Part shown: positions 1 through 6,513 of the stretch, piece after piece
Numbering within the stretch: the stretch's first letter is position 1
How the letters are laid out: the number at the start of each line of letters is the position of its first letter
Assembly (NCBI GenBank): GCA_013153895.1
Contig: JAADDN010000045.1
Coordinates: 1-9,489 of the forward strand
Direction of reading: 5' to 3'
Length of the DNA stretch: 9,489 bases
Source: Thermoproteota archaeon
Lineage (GTDB): Archaea; Thermoproteota; Thermoprotei; Thermoproteales; Thermocladiaceae
Notes under the pieces: generated by a model
Database searches by the model: none
What the model was told of the DNA's origin: nothing
What the model saw: the letters and a program-made list of their open reading frames with translations, nothing else
Position numbers and translations under genes: made by a program

Positions 1-99
1 ATCTATATAAATCTACTGAGACTCTTTTTAACTCTGCTTCCACTATAGACGTGTAAAGATAATCAGGTTTAACGCTTTTAAGTTAGTTTCTAAATAGTT
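1..99. other. Upstream spacer of the hydrogenase locus
   Basis: This AT-rich stretch has no convincing coding sequence. It holds several TATA-like strings: TATATAAAT near 5-13, CTTTTTAAC at 23-31, GTTTAACG at 67-74 and CTTTTAAG at 75-82. The last two can serve the downstream hyfB-like gene. The box at 23-31 could also act on the - strand and would place a start near the left edge of the window, so a divergent gene just outside is possible but cannot be shown. Confidence 0.4.
67..82 (+). promoter_or_regulatory. Candidate promoter of hyfB-like gene (two overlapping TATA-like boxes)
   Basis: GTTTAACG (67-74) lies about 29 bp before the ATG at 100 and would give a leaderless transcript. CTTTTAAG (75-82) is a better TATA box but would start transcription near 105, after that ATG. 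It would then fit the in-frame ATG codons at 115 or 124. The true start is therefore undecided within 8 codons. Confidence 0.5.
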
Positions 100-2088
100 A
101 TGACGGTATCGTTCATGCAGGTTATGCAGGTTGGTCCATGGCTTGCAGTAGCTCTATTAGCACCATTAATATTTTGCCCATTAGCACTCATATCTCGAAG
201 ATCTGCACCAGTAATAGCACTGATACTTCAATCAATATCACTAGGAGTCACATTATCAATACTTCCCTTCATAGCTACTGGAAACATAGTTGAGGTGAAT
301 GCTGGAAAGTGGCTTGACCTTGGTCCACTAGGCTTGACATCGTACATAGCTTTCAGAATAGATGTACTCTCCTGGTTAATGTTGTTCATAATAACGTTCG
401 TAGGTCTACTAATATTCATATACTCTCTAGGATACATGGAACATGACCCATACGTCAAGAGGTTCTGGCTCTTCATGCTCATGTTCTCTGGATCAATGAT
501 AGGTGTAGTATCATCTAACGACATGTTCCTACTATTCCTATTCTGGGAACTAACGACACTCTCAAGCTTCGCACTGATAGGACACTGGATAGATAGGGAG
601 AGCGCTCTATACGGCTCAATAAAGGCCCTCATGCTGACAGGATTTGGTGGTCTAGTCATGGCTATAGGACTCTACGTCCTCATGATAGCTACACATACTC
701 CACTAATAAGCGTAGCACTCTCAAGATTAAGCACAGCACCTCCAACATTGGTAAGCATAGCTGCAGCTCTCATACTGATAGGAGTTATGGCTAAGTCTGC
801 ACAGTTCCCATTCTTCACATGGCTTCCAGATGCAATGGAAGCTCCAACACCTGTAAGCGCCTTTCTACATAGTGCAGCTATGGTTAAGGCTGGAGTATAC
901 ATATATGCTAGATTTATACCTCTCTTCGCACAGAACCTATATGTTGCATGTGGAGCACTTGTGATATTTGCTGTCACAGCAATGATAGGAGCAATGTACG
1001 CTACAATAGAGAGTAATGCGAAGAGAGTACTAGCATACTCCACGGTAAGTCAGCTAGGATACATGTTATCAGCATTCGCACTCTCCAGCATATTTCTAGG
1101 AATATCGAGAATGGTTACAGGAAGCTTAGAGTCGTTCATGATACTCCTATCAGGATTTGCAATGCTCGCAGGAATGTTACATCTACTGAATCATGCTATC
1201 TTCAAGGCAGCTCTCTTCCTTGCTACAGGAGCTGTAGAACATGAGGCAGGTACGAAAGATCTAGACGAGATGGGAGGCTTCATAAGACATATGCCTCTTC
1301 TTGCAGCAGGATTCACAATATGTGTGCTAGGTCTAGTAGGTGTACCACTCTTTAACGGATTCGTGAGCAAGTGGATGATATATCAGTCACTGATAGGTGC
1401 TCTAATAAGAAACACATCTATAACACTGCTCTTACTGATAAGTCTAGCAATACTCTTATTTGGTACCGCTCTCACAGCAGCGTACGGTATAAGAATGATC
1501 TATGGAATATTCTTCGGAATATCTCCAAGAAGAGACATACATGTCAGTGAACCACCATATGTGATGCTTGTTCCAATACTAATATTAGCTGTAGGCGTGA
1601 TATTCCTAGGAGTCTGGCCAAACATAGCATTAGAACTCTTCCACATGCTACCTCCACCATACACTGTATCTACAGTACCTGCCCTAAACTTCCTAATAAT
1701 ACCGATGCTGTTCGGAACAAAGACCTCACTATCCATGGTCTATACAGCAATATTGTTCAGCATAGCTATACTGATAGGACTGTTCGGCTTCCTAGGAAAA
1801 GCTAAGATAAGAACTGTACCAGAACCATTCATCGGTGGTGAGAGTCTAGACATAGTGATAGAGCATGGTGTTCCTAAGGCTAAGATAAGGTCAGAATCAT
1901 TCTTCCTAGAGGTGAAGGAGGTCTTTGCAACAGTTAGAAGAAGATTGAACCCAGATGCAGCATATCACGCAATAGCTAAAGCATTTGACGGAGTCTCTAA
2001 GGGACTACGCTATCTAGAGGCTGGCCATGTCATACTGTATCTTGGATTAATCATAATTGGTGTAATAATAATGCTTGCCTTCCTCTAG
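100..2088 (+). CDS. hyfB: Hydrogenase-4 type membrane subunit, NuoL/HyfB-like proton-translocating antiporter-like protein
   Basis: This 662-residue, highly hydrophobic protein belongs to the complex I NuoL / Mrp antiporter-like family. In the complex it should form a proton- or sodium-translocating module in the cytoplasmic membrane. Visible hallmarks are the TM5 glutamate (E150, in LFWELTTLSSF), the TM7 lysine (K232, in AKSAQFPFFTWLPDAMEAPTPVSAFLHSAA split over two helices), H257 in the FLHSAA stretch, a KRVLAYSTVSQLGYM segment and the TM12-type lysine K424 in NGFVSKW. E. coli NuoL has equivalent E144, K229, H254 and K399. The hydrophilic EPFIGGE segment (575-581), a polar stretch (about 590-640) and a last membrane helix (about 641-661) resemble the lateral helix and final TM of NuoL. 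The length is close to E. coli HyfB (672). Start codons at 100, 115 and 124 are all possible. HyfD or an Mbh-type homologue is an alternative name; the family assignment itself is secure. Confidence 0.9.
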   Translation: MTVSFMQVMQVGPWLAVALLAPLIFCPLALISRRSAPVIALILQSISLGVTLSILPFIATGNIVEVNAGKWLDLGPLGLTSYIAFRIDVLSWLMLFIITFVGLLIFIYSLGYMEHDPYVKRFWLFMLMFSGSMIGVVSSNDMFLLFLFWELTTLSSFALIGHWIDRESALYGSIKALMLTGFGGLVMAIGLYVLMIATHTPLISVALSRLSTAPPTLVSIAAALILIGVMAKSAQFPFFTWLPDAMEAPTPVSAFLHSAAMVKAGVYIYARFIPLFAQNLYVACGALVIFAVTAMIGAMYATIESNAKRVLAYSTVSQLGYMLSAFALSSIFLGISRMVTGSLESFMILLSGFAMLAGMLHLLNHAIFKAALFLATGAVEHEAGTKDLDEMGGFIRHMPLLAAGFTICVLGLVGVPLFNGFVSKWMIYQSLIGALIRNTSITLLLLISLAILLFGTALTAAYGIRMIYGIFFGISPRRDIHVSEPPYVMLVPILILAVGVIFLGVWPNIALELFHMLPPPYTVSTVPALNFLIIPMLFGTKTSLSMVYTAILFSIAILIGLFGFLGKAKIRTVPEPFIGGESLDIVIEHGVPKAKIRSESFFLEVKEVFATVRRRLNPDAAYHAIAKAFDGVSKGLRYLEAGHVILYLGLIIIGVIIMLAFL

Positions 2089-2095
2089 TCAGAAA

Positions 2096-2103
2096 TTTTT
2101 ATT
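2096..2103 (+). promoter_or_regulatory. TATA box of NuoC-like gene
   Basis: TTTTTATT sits just after the hyfB stop, with its centre about 28 bp before the ATG at 2128. The spacing predicts a leaderless mRNA, and no Shine-Dalgarno motif precedes the ATG. The T-runs at 2096-2100 and 2117-2121 could also help end the hyfB transcript. Confidence 0.55.
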
Positions 2104-2127
2104 AATCTCCTAAACATTTTTATAATC

Positions 2128-2538
2128 ATGTCAGAGATTTCTCAAATAATTCCACCATATGTTGAAATAGAGAAAGATAAACCTCAACTCTTCATAAAGT
2201 GTCCACGAGAACGTATTAGAGATCTAGTACAGCACTTCGTCAAGCTTCAGCTTAGGTTCAACACTATGACAGGCGTGGACTTGAAGGATAAGCTCTGCGT
2301 GATATATCACTTCTCGTTTTACCCCATAATACATGGTAGGTCTGGAGTAATCAACGTCAAGGTTGAGGTTCCTAAAGATGATCCTAGGATACCTACCATA
2401 AGCGACATCATTGAGCCAGCCTTCTACTATGAGAGAGAGATATGGGAGTTCTTTGGCATAATATTTGAAGGTCATCCCAGGCTCGAATACCTATTTCTCT
2501 CACCAGACTATCCAAAACATCCTCTCAGGAAATCTTAA
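2128..2538 (+). CDS. NuoC-like (30 kDa type) hydrogenase subunit, separate from the catalytic subunit
   Basis: This 136-residue soluble protein of the complex I 30-kDa / NuoC family is expected on the peripheral arm, packed against the catalytic large subunit. The family signature is at the C-terminus: YEREIWEFFGIIFEGHP followed by LSPDYPKHPLRKS (about residues 101-136), matching the ERExxDxFGIxFxGHP...HPLRK pattern. In E. coli HycE and HyfG this domain is fused to the N-terminus of the large subunit; here it is its own gene, 96 bp before the large-subunit gene. It has no metal-binding cysteine motif and no membrane segment, as expected for a structural subunit. The start codon is supported by the TATA box about 28 bp upstream. 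Confidence 0.88.
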   Translation: MSEISQIIPPYVEIEKDKPQLFIKCPRERIRDLVQHFVKLQLRFNTMTGVDLKDKLCVIYHFSFYPIIHGRSGVINVKVEVPKDDPRIPTISDIIEPAFYYEREIWEFFGIIFEGHPRLEYLFLSPDYPKHPLRKS

Positions 2539-2548
2539 ATCATTTAGC

Positions 2549-2576
2549 TTACTTTTCTTCTCATTCTCTTTCGAAA
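2549..2576 (+). terminator. Pyrimidine-rich tract, possible transcription end of NuoC-like gene
   Basis: A C/T-rich stretch with several short T-runs follows the stop codon of the NuoC-like gene and precedes the promoter of the large-subunit gene. Archaeal termination often uses T-rich sequence without a hairpin. The tract is suggestive only. Confidence 0.25.
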
Positions 2577-2595
2577 ATATCTCTATAGGTGTAAC

Positions 2596-2605
2596 CTTTA
2601 ATAAG
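2596..2605 (+). promoter_or_regulatory. TATA box and weak SD of hydrogenase large-subunit gene
   Basis: CTTTAATAAG is centred about 34 bp before the GTG at 2635, so transcription should start near 2626 and leave a leader of about 8 nt. That leader begins with GGGGA (2626-2630), a weak Shine-Dalgarno-like string 4 nt before the GTG. No competing ATG exists near the conserved N-terminus. Confidence 0.5.
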
Positions 2606-2634
2606 TAGACACACGTAATCTATCTGGGGATACT

Positions 2635-3861
2635 GTGAGCTCAATAATACCAGTAGGACCTTACCATCCTGCACTTCACGAGCCTCTACTCATAAAGCTC
2701 TATGTTGAAGGTGAGCTCGTGGTCGATGTTGACATAAGGTTCGGTCATGTTCATAGAGGTATCGAGTGGCTTGGTGAGAGGAGAACCTGGATACAGGTTC
2801 CATATCTAGCTGAGAGAATATGTGGAATATGTGGTGATGTTCATAGGAGAACATATATTGCAGGTGTCGAGAAACTTCTAGACATAGAGCCTCCACCTCG
2901 AGCACAGTACATAAGAACTATAATGCTAGAACTAGAGAGAATTCATAGTCACCTACTCATAATAGCAGCACTATACCACGCTATGAGTTTTGATGCATGG
3001 TTCATGCAGATAATGGCAATACGTGAGAAGGTCATGGATCTATGTGAGATGATTAGTGGAAATAGAAAACATTACGCGATGTCTGTGATAGGTGGCGTCA
3101 GGAGAGATATTCCTGACGAGCTTAAGCCTAAGATACTTAAAGTTATTCAGGAAGTACGTGACTATACTAGGAAGGTCATAATACCTGTAATGGAGAGCGA
3201 TAAGACTTATCTAGCTAGGACTAGAGGAGTCTCAGTAATAAGTTATGGAGATGCATTAAAGTATCACTTAGCTGGACCAACCTTAAGAGGATCAGGAGTA
3301 TACTCAGACGTGAGATATGACGAGCCTTACGAGGTGTATCCTGAGGTTGAGTGGGAAGTTGTAACTCATCCTGACGGTGATAACTGGGCTAGAATGTATG
3401 TACGTGCTGTCGAGGTCCTAGTATCATGCGACATAATTGAGCAGTGCGTTAAGAAGATGCCTAGTGGAGACATAATACATCCAAAAGCTAAACCATGGCT
3501 TAGACTTCCACCAAGAGTTCCAGAAGGAGAAGTATTATCTAGAAGTGAAGCTCCTAGAGGAGAGGTAGTTCACTATATTAGAAGTGCTGGAGGTGATAGA
3601 CCTGACAGATGGAGGGTCAGAGTACCAACATACGCTAACTTTGGAGGTATAAAGCCACTGCTCGTAGGTACTCATGTTGCAGATGTACCAATATCATACA
3701 CTACGATAGACCCATGCTTATCATGTACTAACAGGTTCGAGATAATTGACGTTAAGACAGGTAAGTCAAAGATCTTGACAGAGACAGAGATGAAGTTGCT
3801 ATCTAGGAAGTATACTAAGTATCTGCGTGATGGTGTTAATAAGAAGATCTTGAATATTTAA
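2635..3861 (+). CDS. hyfG: Group 4 [NiFe]-hydrogenase catalytic large subunit (NuoD/HyfG/HycE type)
   Basis: This is the catalytic subunit that carries the NiFe centre and reduces protons to H2 (or the reverse) in an energy-converting membrane-bound hydrogenase. The N-terminal L1 motif is RICGICGDVH (61-70), with Ni/Fe ligands C63 and C66. The C-terminal L2 motif is DPCLSCTNR (359-367), with C361 and C364. All four cysteines are present, so this is a hydrogenase and not the cysteine-less NuoD/FpoD of respiratory complexes. The start is GTG, and the product is 408 residues because the NuoC domain is a separate gene upstream. By analogy to E. coli HycE (cleaved after the Arg of DPCMSCTDR), maturation should cut after R367 and remove 41 residues. 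The protease for this step is encoded at 5953-6456. The N-terminal IPVGPYHPALHEP is typical of the family and supports the chosen start. The electron donor cannot be inferred, since the small subunit is absent from the window. Confidence 0.95.
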   Translation: MSSIIPVGPYHPALHEPLLIKLYVEGELVVDVDIRFGHVHRGIEWLGERRTWIQVPYLAERICGICGDVHRRTYIAGVEKLLDIEPPPRAQYIRTIMLELERIHSHLLIIAALYHAMSFDAWFMQIMAIREKVMDLCEMISGNRKHYAMSVIGGVRRDIPDELKPKILKVIQEVRDYTRKVIIPVMESDKTYLARTRGVSVISYGDALKYHLAGPTLRGSGVYSDVRYDEPYEVYPEVEWEVVTHPDGDNWARMYVRAVEVLVSCDIIEQCVKKMPSGDIIHPKAKPWLRLPPRVPEGEVLSRSEAPRGEVVHYIRSAGGDRPDRWRVRVPTYANFGGIKPLLVGTHVADVPISYTTIDPCLSCTNRFEIIDVKTGKSKILTETEMKLLSRKYTKYLRDGVNKKILNI

Positions 3862-3926
3862 TACCTAGTCCGGTAACTATCTCTCAAGTGCATACTTCTT
3901 ATAAAATATTTAGAACTATATAACAT
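3862..3926 (+). promoter_or_regulatory. Spacer with TATA box of hyfE-hyfF unit
   Basis: TTATAAAA at 3899-3906 is the most canonical TATA box in the window, centred about 24 bp before the GTG at 3927. This implies a leaderless hyfE transcript separate from the large-subunit gene. No other feature is seen in this 65-bp gap. Confidence 0.6.
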
Positions 3927-4547
3927 GTGGTAACCCTCGCATTAGCAATAGATATCACAGTAGGATTTATAGCCGCCATAATGTTCGCATACGTATCATC
4001 TCGATGCATAATTGCATCTGGAATACTTGCAGCATTGTTCATACTAGTATCAACAATTGCATTACCAGCCGTTGCAGGAGAAGTAACAGCTCTAGAGATA
4101 GTCTCGACATGTATCTTTGCAGCAGCATTCATAATATATGGTGCACTGATGGCTCGATCTGGAGGAAAGAGCGAGCTAGGTCCTAGATTACCTTCTGTCT
4201 TTCTTGCAGTTCTCACGGTGATAGTGTTCTATATTGCTTGGTATGGTCTATCATATCTTCATTTTCCAACATATGTGACATATAGTGAGAAGATGTTGTA
4301 CATAACTTACATGGCTACTGCATTTGCACTAGTCTTTGCAGCATTCTTATTTAGGGATGCTGCTAAGATGGGTCTAACATTAATGATGACGATATGGTGC
4401 TTACATACCTTCATACCAGAGACATATGCTCTCATAGGTGTTGGAGTAGAGCTCTTCTGCCTGACAGCTATAGGCGCCATGGTGTACTACGCGTATAGGG
4501 AGTACGGTACTAGAGATATAGACGTGATGACTAAGTTAAGATTCTGA
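3927..4547 (+). CDS. hyfE: HyfE-like hydrogenase membrane subunit
   Basis: This 206-residue integral membrane protein has about seven hydrophobic segments (roughly 3-23, 27-50, 55-77, 89-112, 125-145, 148-164 and 167-190). Length (E. coli HyfE has 216 residues), topology and position directly before a HyfF/NuoN-like gene identify it as HyfE-like. In such complexes this subunit occupies the place of NuoJ/NuoK in the membrane arm and links the antiporter-like subunits to the core. Acidic residues in or near the last helices (E165, E175) are candidates for the conserved ion-path glutamates. The start is GTG at 3927, because the frame is closed by a stop at 3921. An ATG at 3925 is out of frame and stops after two codons. 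Sequence conservation in this family is low, so the assignment rests partly on context. Confidence 0.75.
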   Translation: MVTLALAIDITVGFIAAIMFAYVSSRCIIASGILAALFILVSTIALPAVAGEVTALEIVSTCIFAAAFIIYGALMARSGGKSELGPRLPSVFLAVLTVIVFYIAWYGLSYLHFPTYVTYSEKMLYITYMATAFALVFAAFLFRDAAKMGLTLMMTIWCLHTFIPETYALIGVGVELFCLTAIGAMVYYAYREYGTRDIDVMTKLRF

Positions 4548-4554
4548 GAGGTGA
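4548..4554 (+). promoter_or_regulatory. Strong Shine-Dalgarno of hyfF
   Basis: GAGGTGA begins right after the hyfE stop codon and ends 4 nt before the hyfF ATG. It matches seven bases of the archaeal anti-SD complement. It is the only strong SD at a gene start in the window, and it sits at the only closely spaced gene junction. This fits SD use for internal operon genes and leaderless starts elsewhere. Confidence 0.8.
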
Positions 4555-4558
4555 GACC

Positions 4559-5980
4559 ATGAGCCCGCTCGATCCCATACTTGAGATCCTAATAGCAGCA
4601 ATATTGACGACGTTTGGTGCTGGAGCAATAGCACCAGCAAACTATAGAGCAGGTGCTGCAGTAGTAGTTGCAGGTACGGTAGCTGGCTTGATAGCTTCTA
4701 TACAGCTCATAGCCATGACCTTCCTACCACCATATATAAACACTGTAGTAGGTCTTGGAGGACTAACCTTCGCAATAAACAAGCTCACAGCCCTGTTCAC
4801 GTTGACGACCTTCATAATAGGTTTCGCTGCTGCTCTATATGCAGTCGACATAGTTCCTAAGAGAACTCCAGCTGCACTACCACCATTCTTATCGCTCTTC
4901 ATATTCTCAATAGCATTGTTAGGATTGAGCGCTGATCCAATAGCTGCATGCATATTTGTAGAGCTACAAGCAATGTCAATAATCTTCATATTACTTGCAG
5001 GTGAGGAGTATGCTAGCGAGGCAGGAGTAAAGTACCTCTACATGACGCTTCTAGGAACAATAGTTGAACTATCAGGACTAGGACTATTAATGATATATGG
5101 ATCAACGTTCGTTATAGGTCTAGCACTCTTCACTGTTGGACTATTCCTGAAGGTTGGACTATTCCCATTCCACGCATGGCTACCAGACGTACACGCTAGA
5201 GCACATACATCAGCTAGCGCTGTCCTATCTAGCGTAGCTGTTGCTAGCGGTATGGTAGCAGTAATGAATATTGTTGAACCAATGATAGGAAGCGTGACAG
5301 CACTAACAGCATTCGGCTACTGTCTACTAGCATTATCAGTAGCAAGCGCAGCATACGGATCACTATGTGCAGTAACACAGCCAGACGTGAAGAGAGCATT
5401 AGCATTCTCAACAATAGGACACATGGGGTTTGCTGGAATACCATTCTCACTAGCAATGATAATACCATCAGCAAAATGGCCACTACTATCCATATCCATG
5501 CTATACCTAATAGTTCACGCACTAGGAAAATCACTCCTATTCCTAGCAGGAGGACTACCAGTAGCACTATATGGAGTACACGAGTACACTCACCTAGGAG
5601 GACTATTTAGAAGACATAAGGTAGCTACCTGGACATTCCTAGGAGGAGCACTAACATTATCAGGACTACCACCATTACCAGGATTCTTCGCTAAGCTATT
5701 CGTACTATACTCACTAGCATATGCTACAGTAGCACTACACAGCTGGGTGATGGGTGGATTACTAGCATTTATTCTAGGAGTAGCAATAGTGACACCAGCA
5801 TACGCAATAAGAAGACTATGGCATAGAACGTTCCTTGGACAAGAGAAGACTTATCCAGAGACGCCAACAACATATCTTGCAAATGCGGCATGTATAATAC
5901 TCATGCTAGCACTACTAATACTAGGAACCTTACCAGCATTTGCATTAGCAGGTCAGATACTTGTACCACCATTAAGATAA
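4559..5980 (+). CDS. hyfF: HyfF/NuoN-like antiporter-type hydrogenase membrane subunit
   Basis: This 473-residue polytopic membrane protein belongs to the same antiporter-like superfamily as the first gene and is a second ion-translocating module of the hydrogenase. Visible key residues are the TM5 glutamate E135 (in FVELQAM), the TM7 lysine K198 (in FLKVGLFPFHAWLPD), the HTSASAVLSS segment, PDVKRALAFSTIGHMG after it, and the TM12-type lysine K379 (in PGFFAKLF). Unlike the NuoL-type protein it lacks a long polar C-terminal extension, and it ends after its last helix. Size, motifs and position after hyfE favour HyfF over NuoM or NuoN proper. It is 11 bp downstream of hyfE with its own SD, so the two are very probably co-transcribed and translated in sequence. 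Its 3' end overlaps the convergent protease gene by 28 bp. The middle of the gene is dominated by A-ending codons (CTA, GCA, GGA, ATA). Confidence 0.88.
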   Translation: MSPLDPILEILIAAILTTFGAGAIAPANYRAGAAVVVAGTVAGLIASIQLIAMTFLPPYINTVVGLGGLTFAINKLTALFTLTTFIIGFAAALYAVDIVPKRTPAALPPFLSLFIFSIALLGLSADPIAACIFVELQAMSIIFILLAGEEYASEAGVKYLYMTLLGTIVELSGLGLLMIYGSTFVIGLALFTVGLFLKVGLFPFHAWLPDVHARAHTSASAVLSSVAVASGMVAVMNIVEPMIGSVTALTAFGYCLLALSVASAAYGSLCAVTQPDVKRALAFSTIGHMGFAGIPFSLAMIIPSAKWPLLSISMLYLIVHALGKSLLFLAGGLPVALYGVHEYTHLGGLFRRHKVATWTFLGGALTLSGLPPLPGFFAKLFVLYSLAYATVALHSWVMGGLLAFILGVAIVTPAYAIRRLWHRTFLGQEKTYPETPTTYLANAACIILMLALLILGTLPAFALAGQILVPPLR

Positions 5981-6456
5981 TTCTCTACAATATATCTCAC
6001 AATTTTTTCAACTCCTTTCTCAACATTCTCACTTAGCTCACAGTTCTCAATCTCTTCATCACATATATCTAAATTCTCTATACATACACCAATAAATATT
6101 GGATAAAAATCTTTACCACAGTTCTTCAAATACTCTAAGACTAGGGGAAGAGGAAGTTTATGAGTATTAATAATGTTGCTAGAGACTACACTACTAGAAA
6201 TATCTTCAAAACCTTCAATAATTATGACATCACCAGGCTTAACATCATTTGAGGTTGGTAGAAATGCATCAACTATTATTAAAGTATTGAAATCTCTCTT
6301 AACTATATCACCTAGACAACGTTCAAAACCCATATCACAACTAACAACATTGTCCTTAAACCCAAGCTCTTCAAGTCTCTTACAGACCTCGAGACCAGCT
6401 CTATCATCTCTATAAAATATGTTTCCTAGACAGACTACTAAGACTCTAGTATTCAC
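5953..6456 (-). CDS. hycI: Hydrogenase maturation endopeptidase, HycI type
   Basis: This 167-residue Ni-dependent processing protease cuts the C-terminal tail from the hydrogenase large subunit once the NiFe centre is in place. The N-terminal signature is LGNIFYRDDRAG (10-21), matching the family pattern GNxxxxDDxxG. The three nickel-contacting residues align well with E. coli HycI: D18 (D16), D63 in LIIVDA (D62) and H99 in NTHKLPLPLVLEYLK (H90, in TTHNMPL...). E. coli HycI has 156 residues. The most likely substrate is the large subunit encoded at 2635-3861, whose cleavage site resembles that of HycE. The start is GTG with a TATA-like element about 28 bp upstream and no SD. The stop lies inside the end of hyfF (28-bp tail-to-tail overlap). 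It is on the opposite strand from its substrate, which is unlike the operon position of hycI in E. coli. Confidence 0.92.
   Translation of the reverse strand: MNTRVLVVCLGNIFYRDDRAGLEVCKRLEELGFKDNVVSCDMGFERCLGDIVKRDFNTLIIVDAFLPTSNDVKPGDVIIIEGFEDISSSVVSSNIINTHKLPLPLVLEYLKNCGKDFYPIFIGVCIENLDICDEEIENCELSENVEKGVEKIVRYIVENYLNGGTSI
6003..6008 (+). terminator. T6 run after hyfF, candidate terminator
   Basis: Six thymines lie 23 bp after the hyfF stop, inside the antisense strand of the protease gene. Oligo-T tracts are common archaeal terminators. If used, the hyfE-hyfF mRNA would overlap the protease mRNA by about 55 nt at the 3' ends. Confidence 0.3.
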
Positions 6457-6480
6457 TTTATGAAGAGGTTACTAAGAAAT

Positions 6481-6488
6481 TGATAAGT
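6481..6488 (-). promoter_or_regulatory. TATA-like box of hycI
   Basis: Read on the - strand this is ACTTATCA, centred about 28 bp before the GTG start of the protease. It supports a leaderless transcript from the 57-bp gap after ppsA. No clear T-rich terminator lies between ppsA and hycI, so read-through from ppsA is also possible. Confidence 0.4.
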
Positions 6489-6490
6489 TT

Positions 6491-6504
6491 TCCTCTGAAG
6501 AGGA
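6491..6504. repeat. Short perfect inverted repeat between ppsA and hycI
   Basis: TCCTCTGAAGAGGA reads as TCCTCT and AGAGGA around a GA centre; as RNA it could form a 5-bp stem with a TGAA loop. It sits directly upstream of the hycI TATA box, where the BRE is expected, and just past the ppsA stop. It could be an operator, part of a ppsA 3' end, or chance. Confidence 0.35.
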
Positions 6505-6513
6505 TAGAGGAGT

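Noticed and set aside
2128..3861. NuoC-like and NuoD-like genes as a broken HyfG/HycE fusion
   Set aside because: Both frames are complete and have intact family ends. The 96-bp spacer carries its own TATA box, and separate NuoC and NuoD genes are common in archaea.
3925..3933. ATG at 3925 as start of the hyfE-like gene
   Set aside because: It is out of frame and reads Met-Trp-stop; the GTG at 3927 opens the real frame.
5244..5567. Leu-rich 107-codon frame on the - strand
   Set aside because: It is the antisense shadow of hyfF, caused by runs of CTA, GCA and GGA codons, and has no motif or promoter.
100..5980. Interpretation as respiratory complex I (Nuo/Fpo)
   Set aside because: The NuoD-like protein keeps both CxxC pairs that bind the NiFe centre, and a large-subunit maturation protease is adjacent. 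Complex I lacks both.
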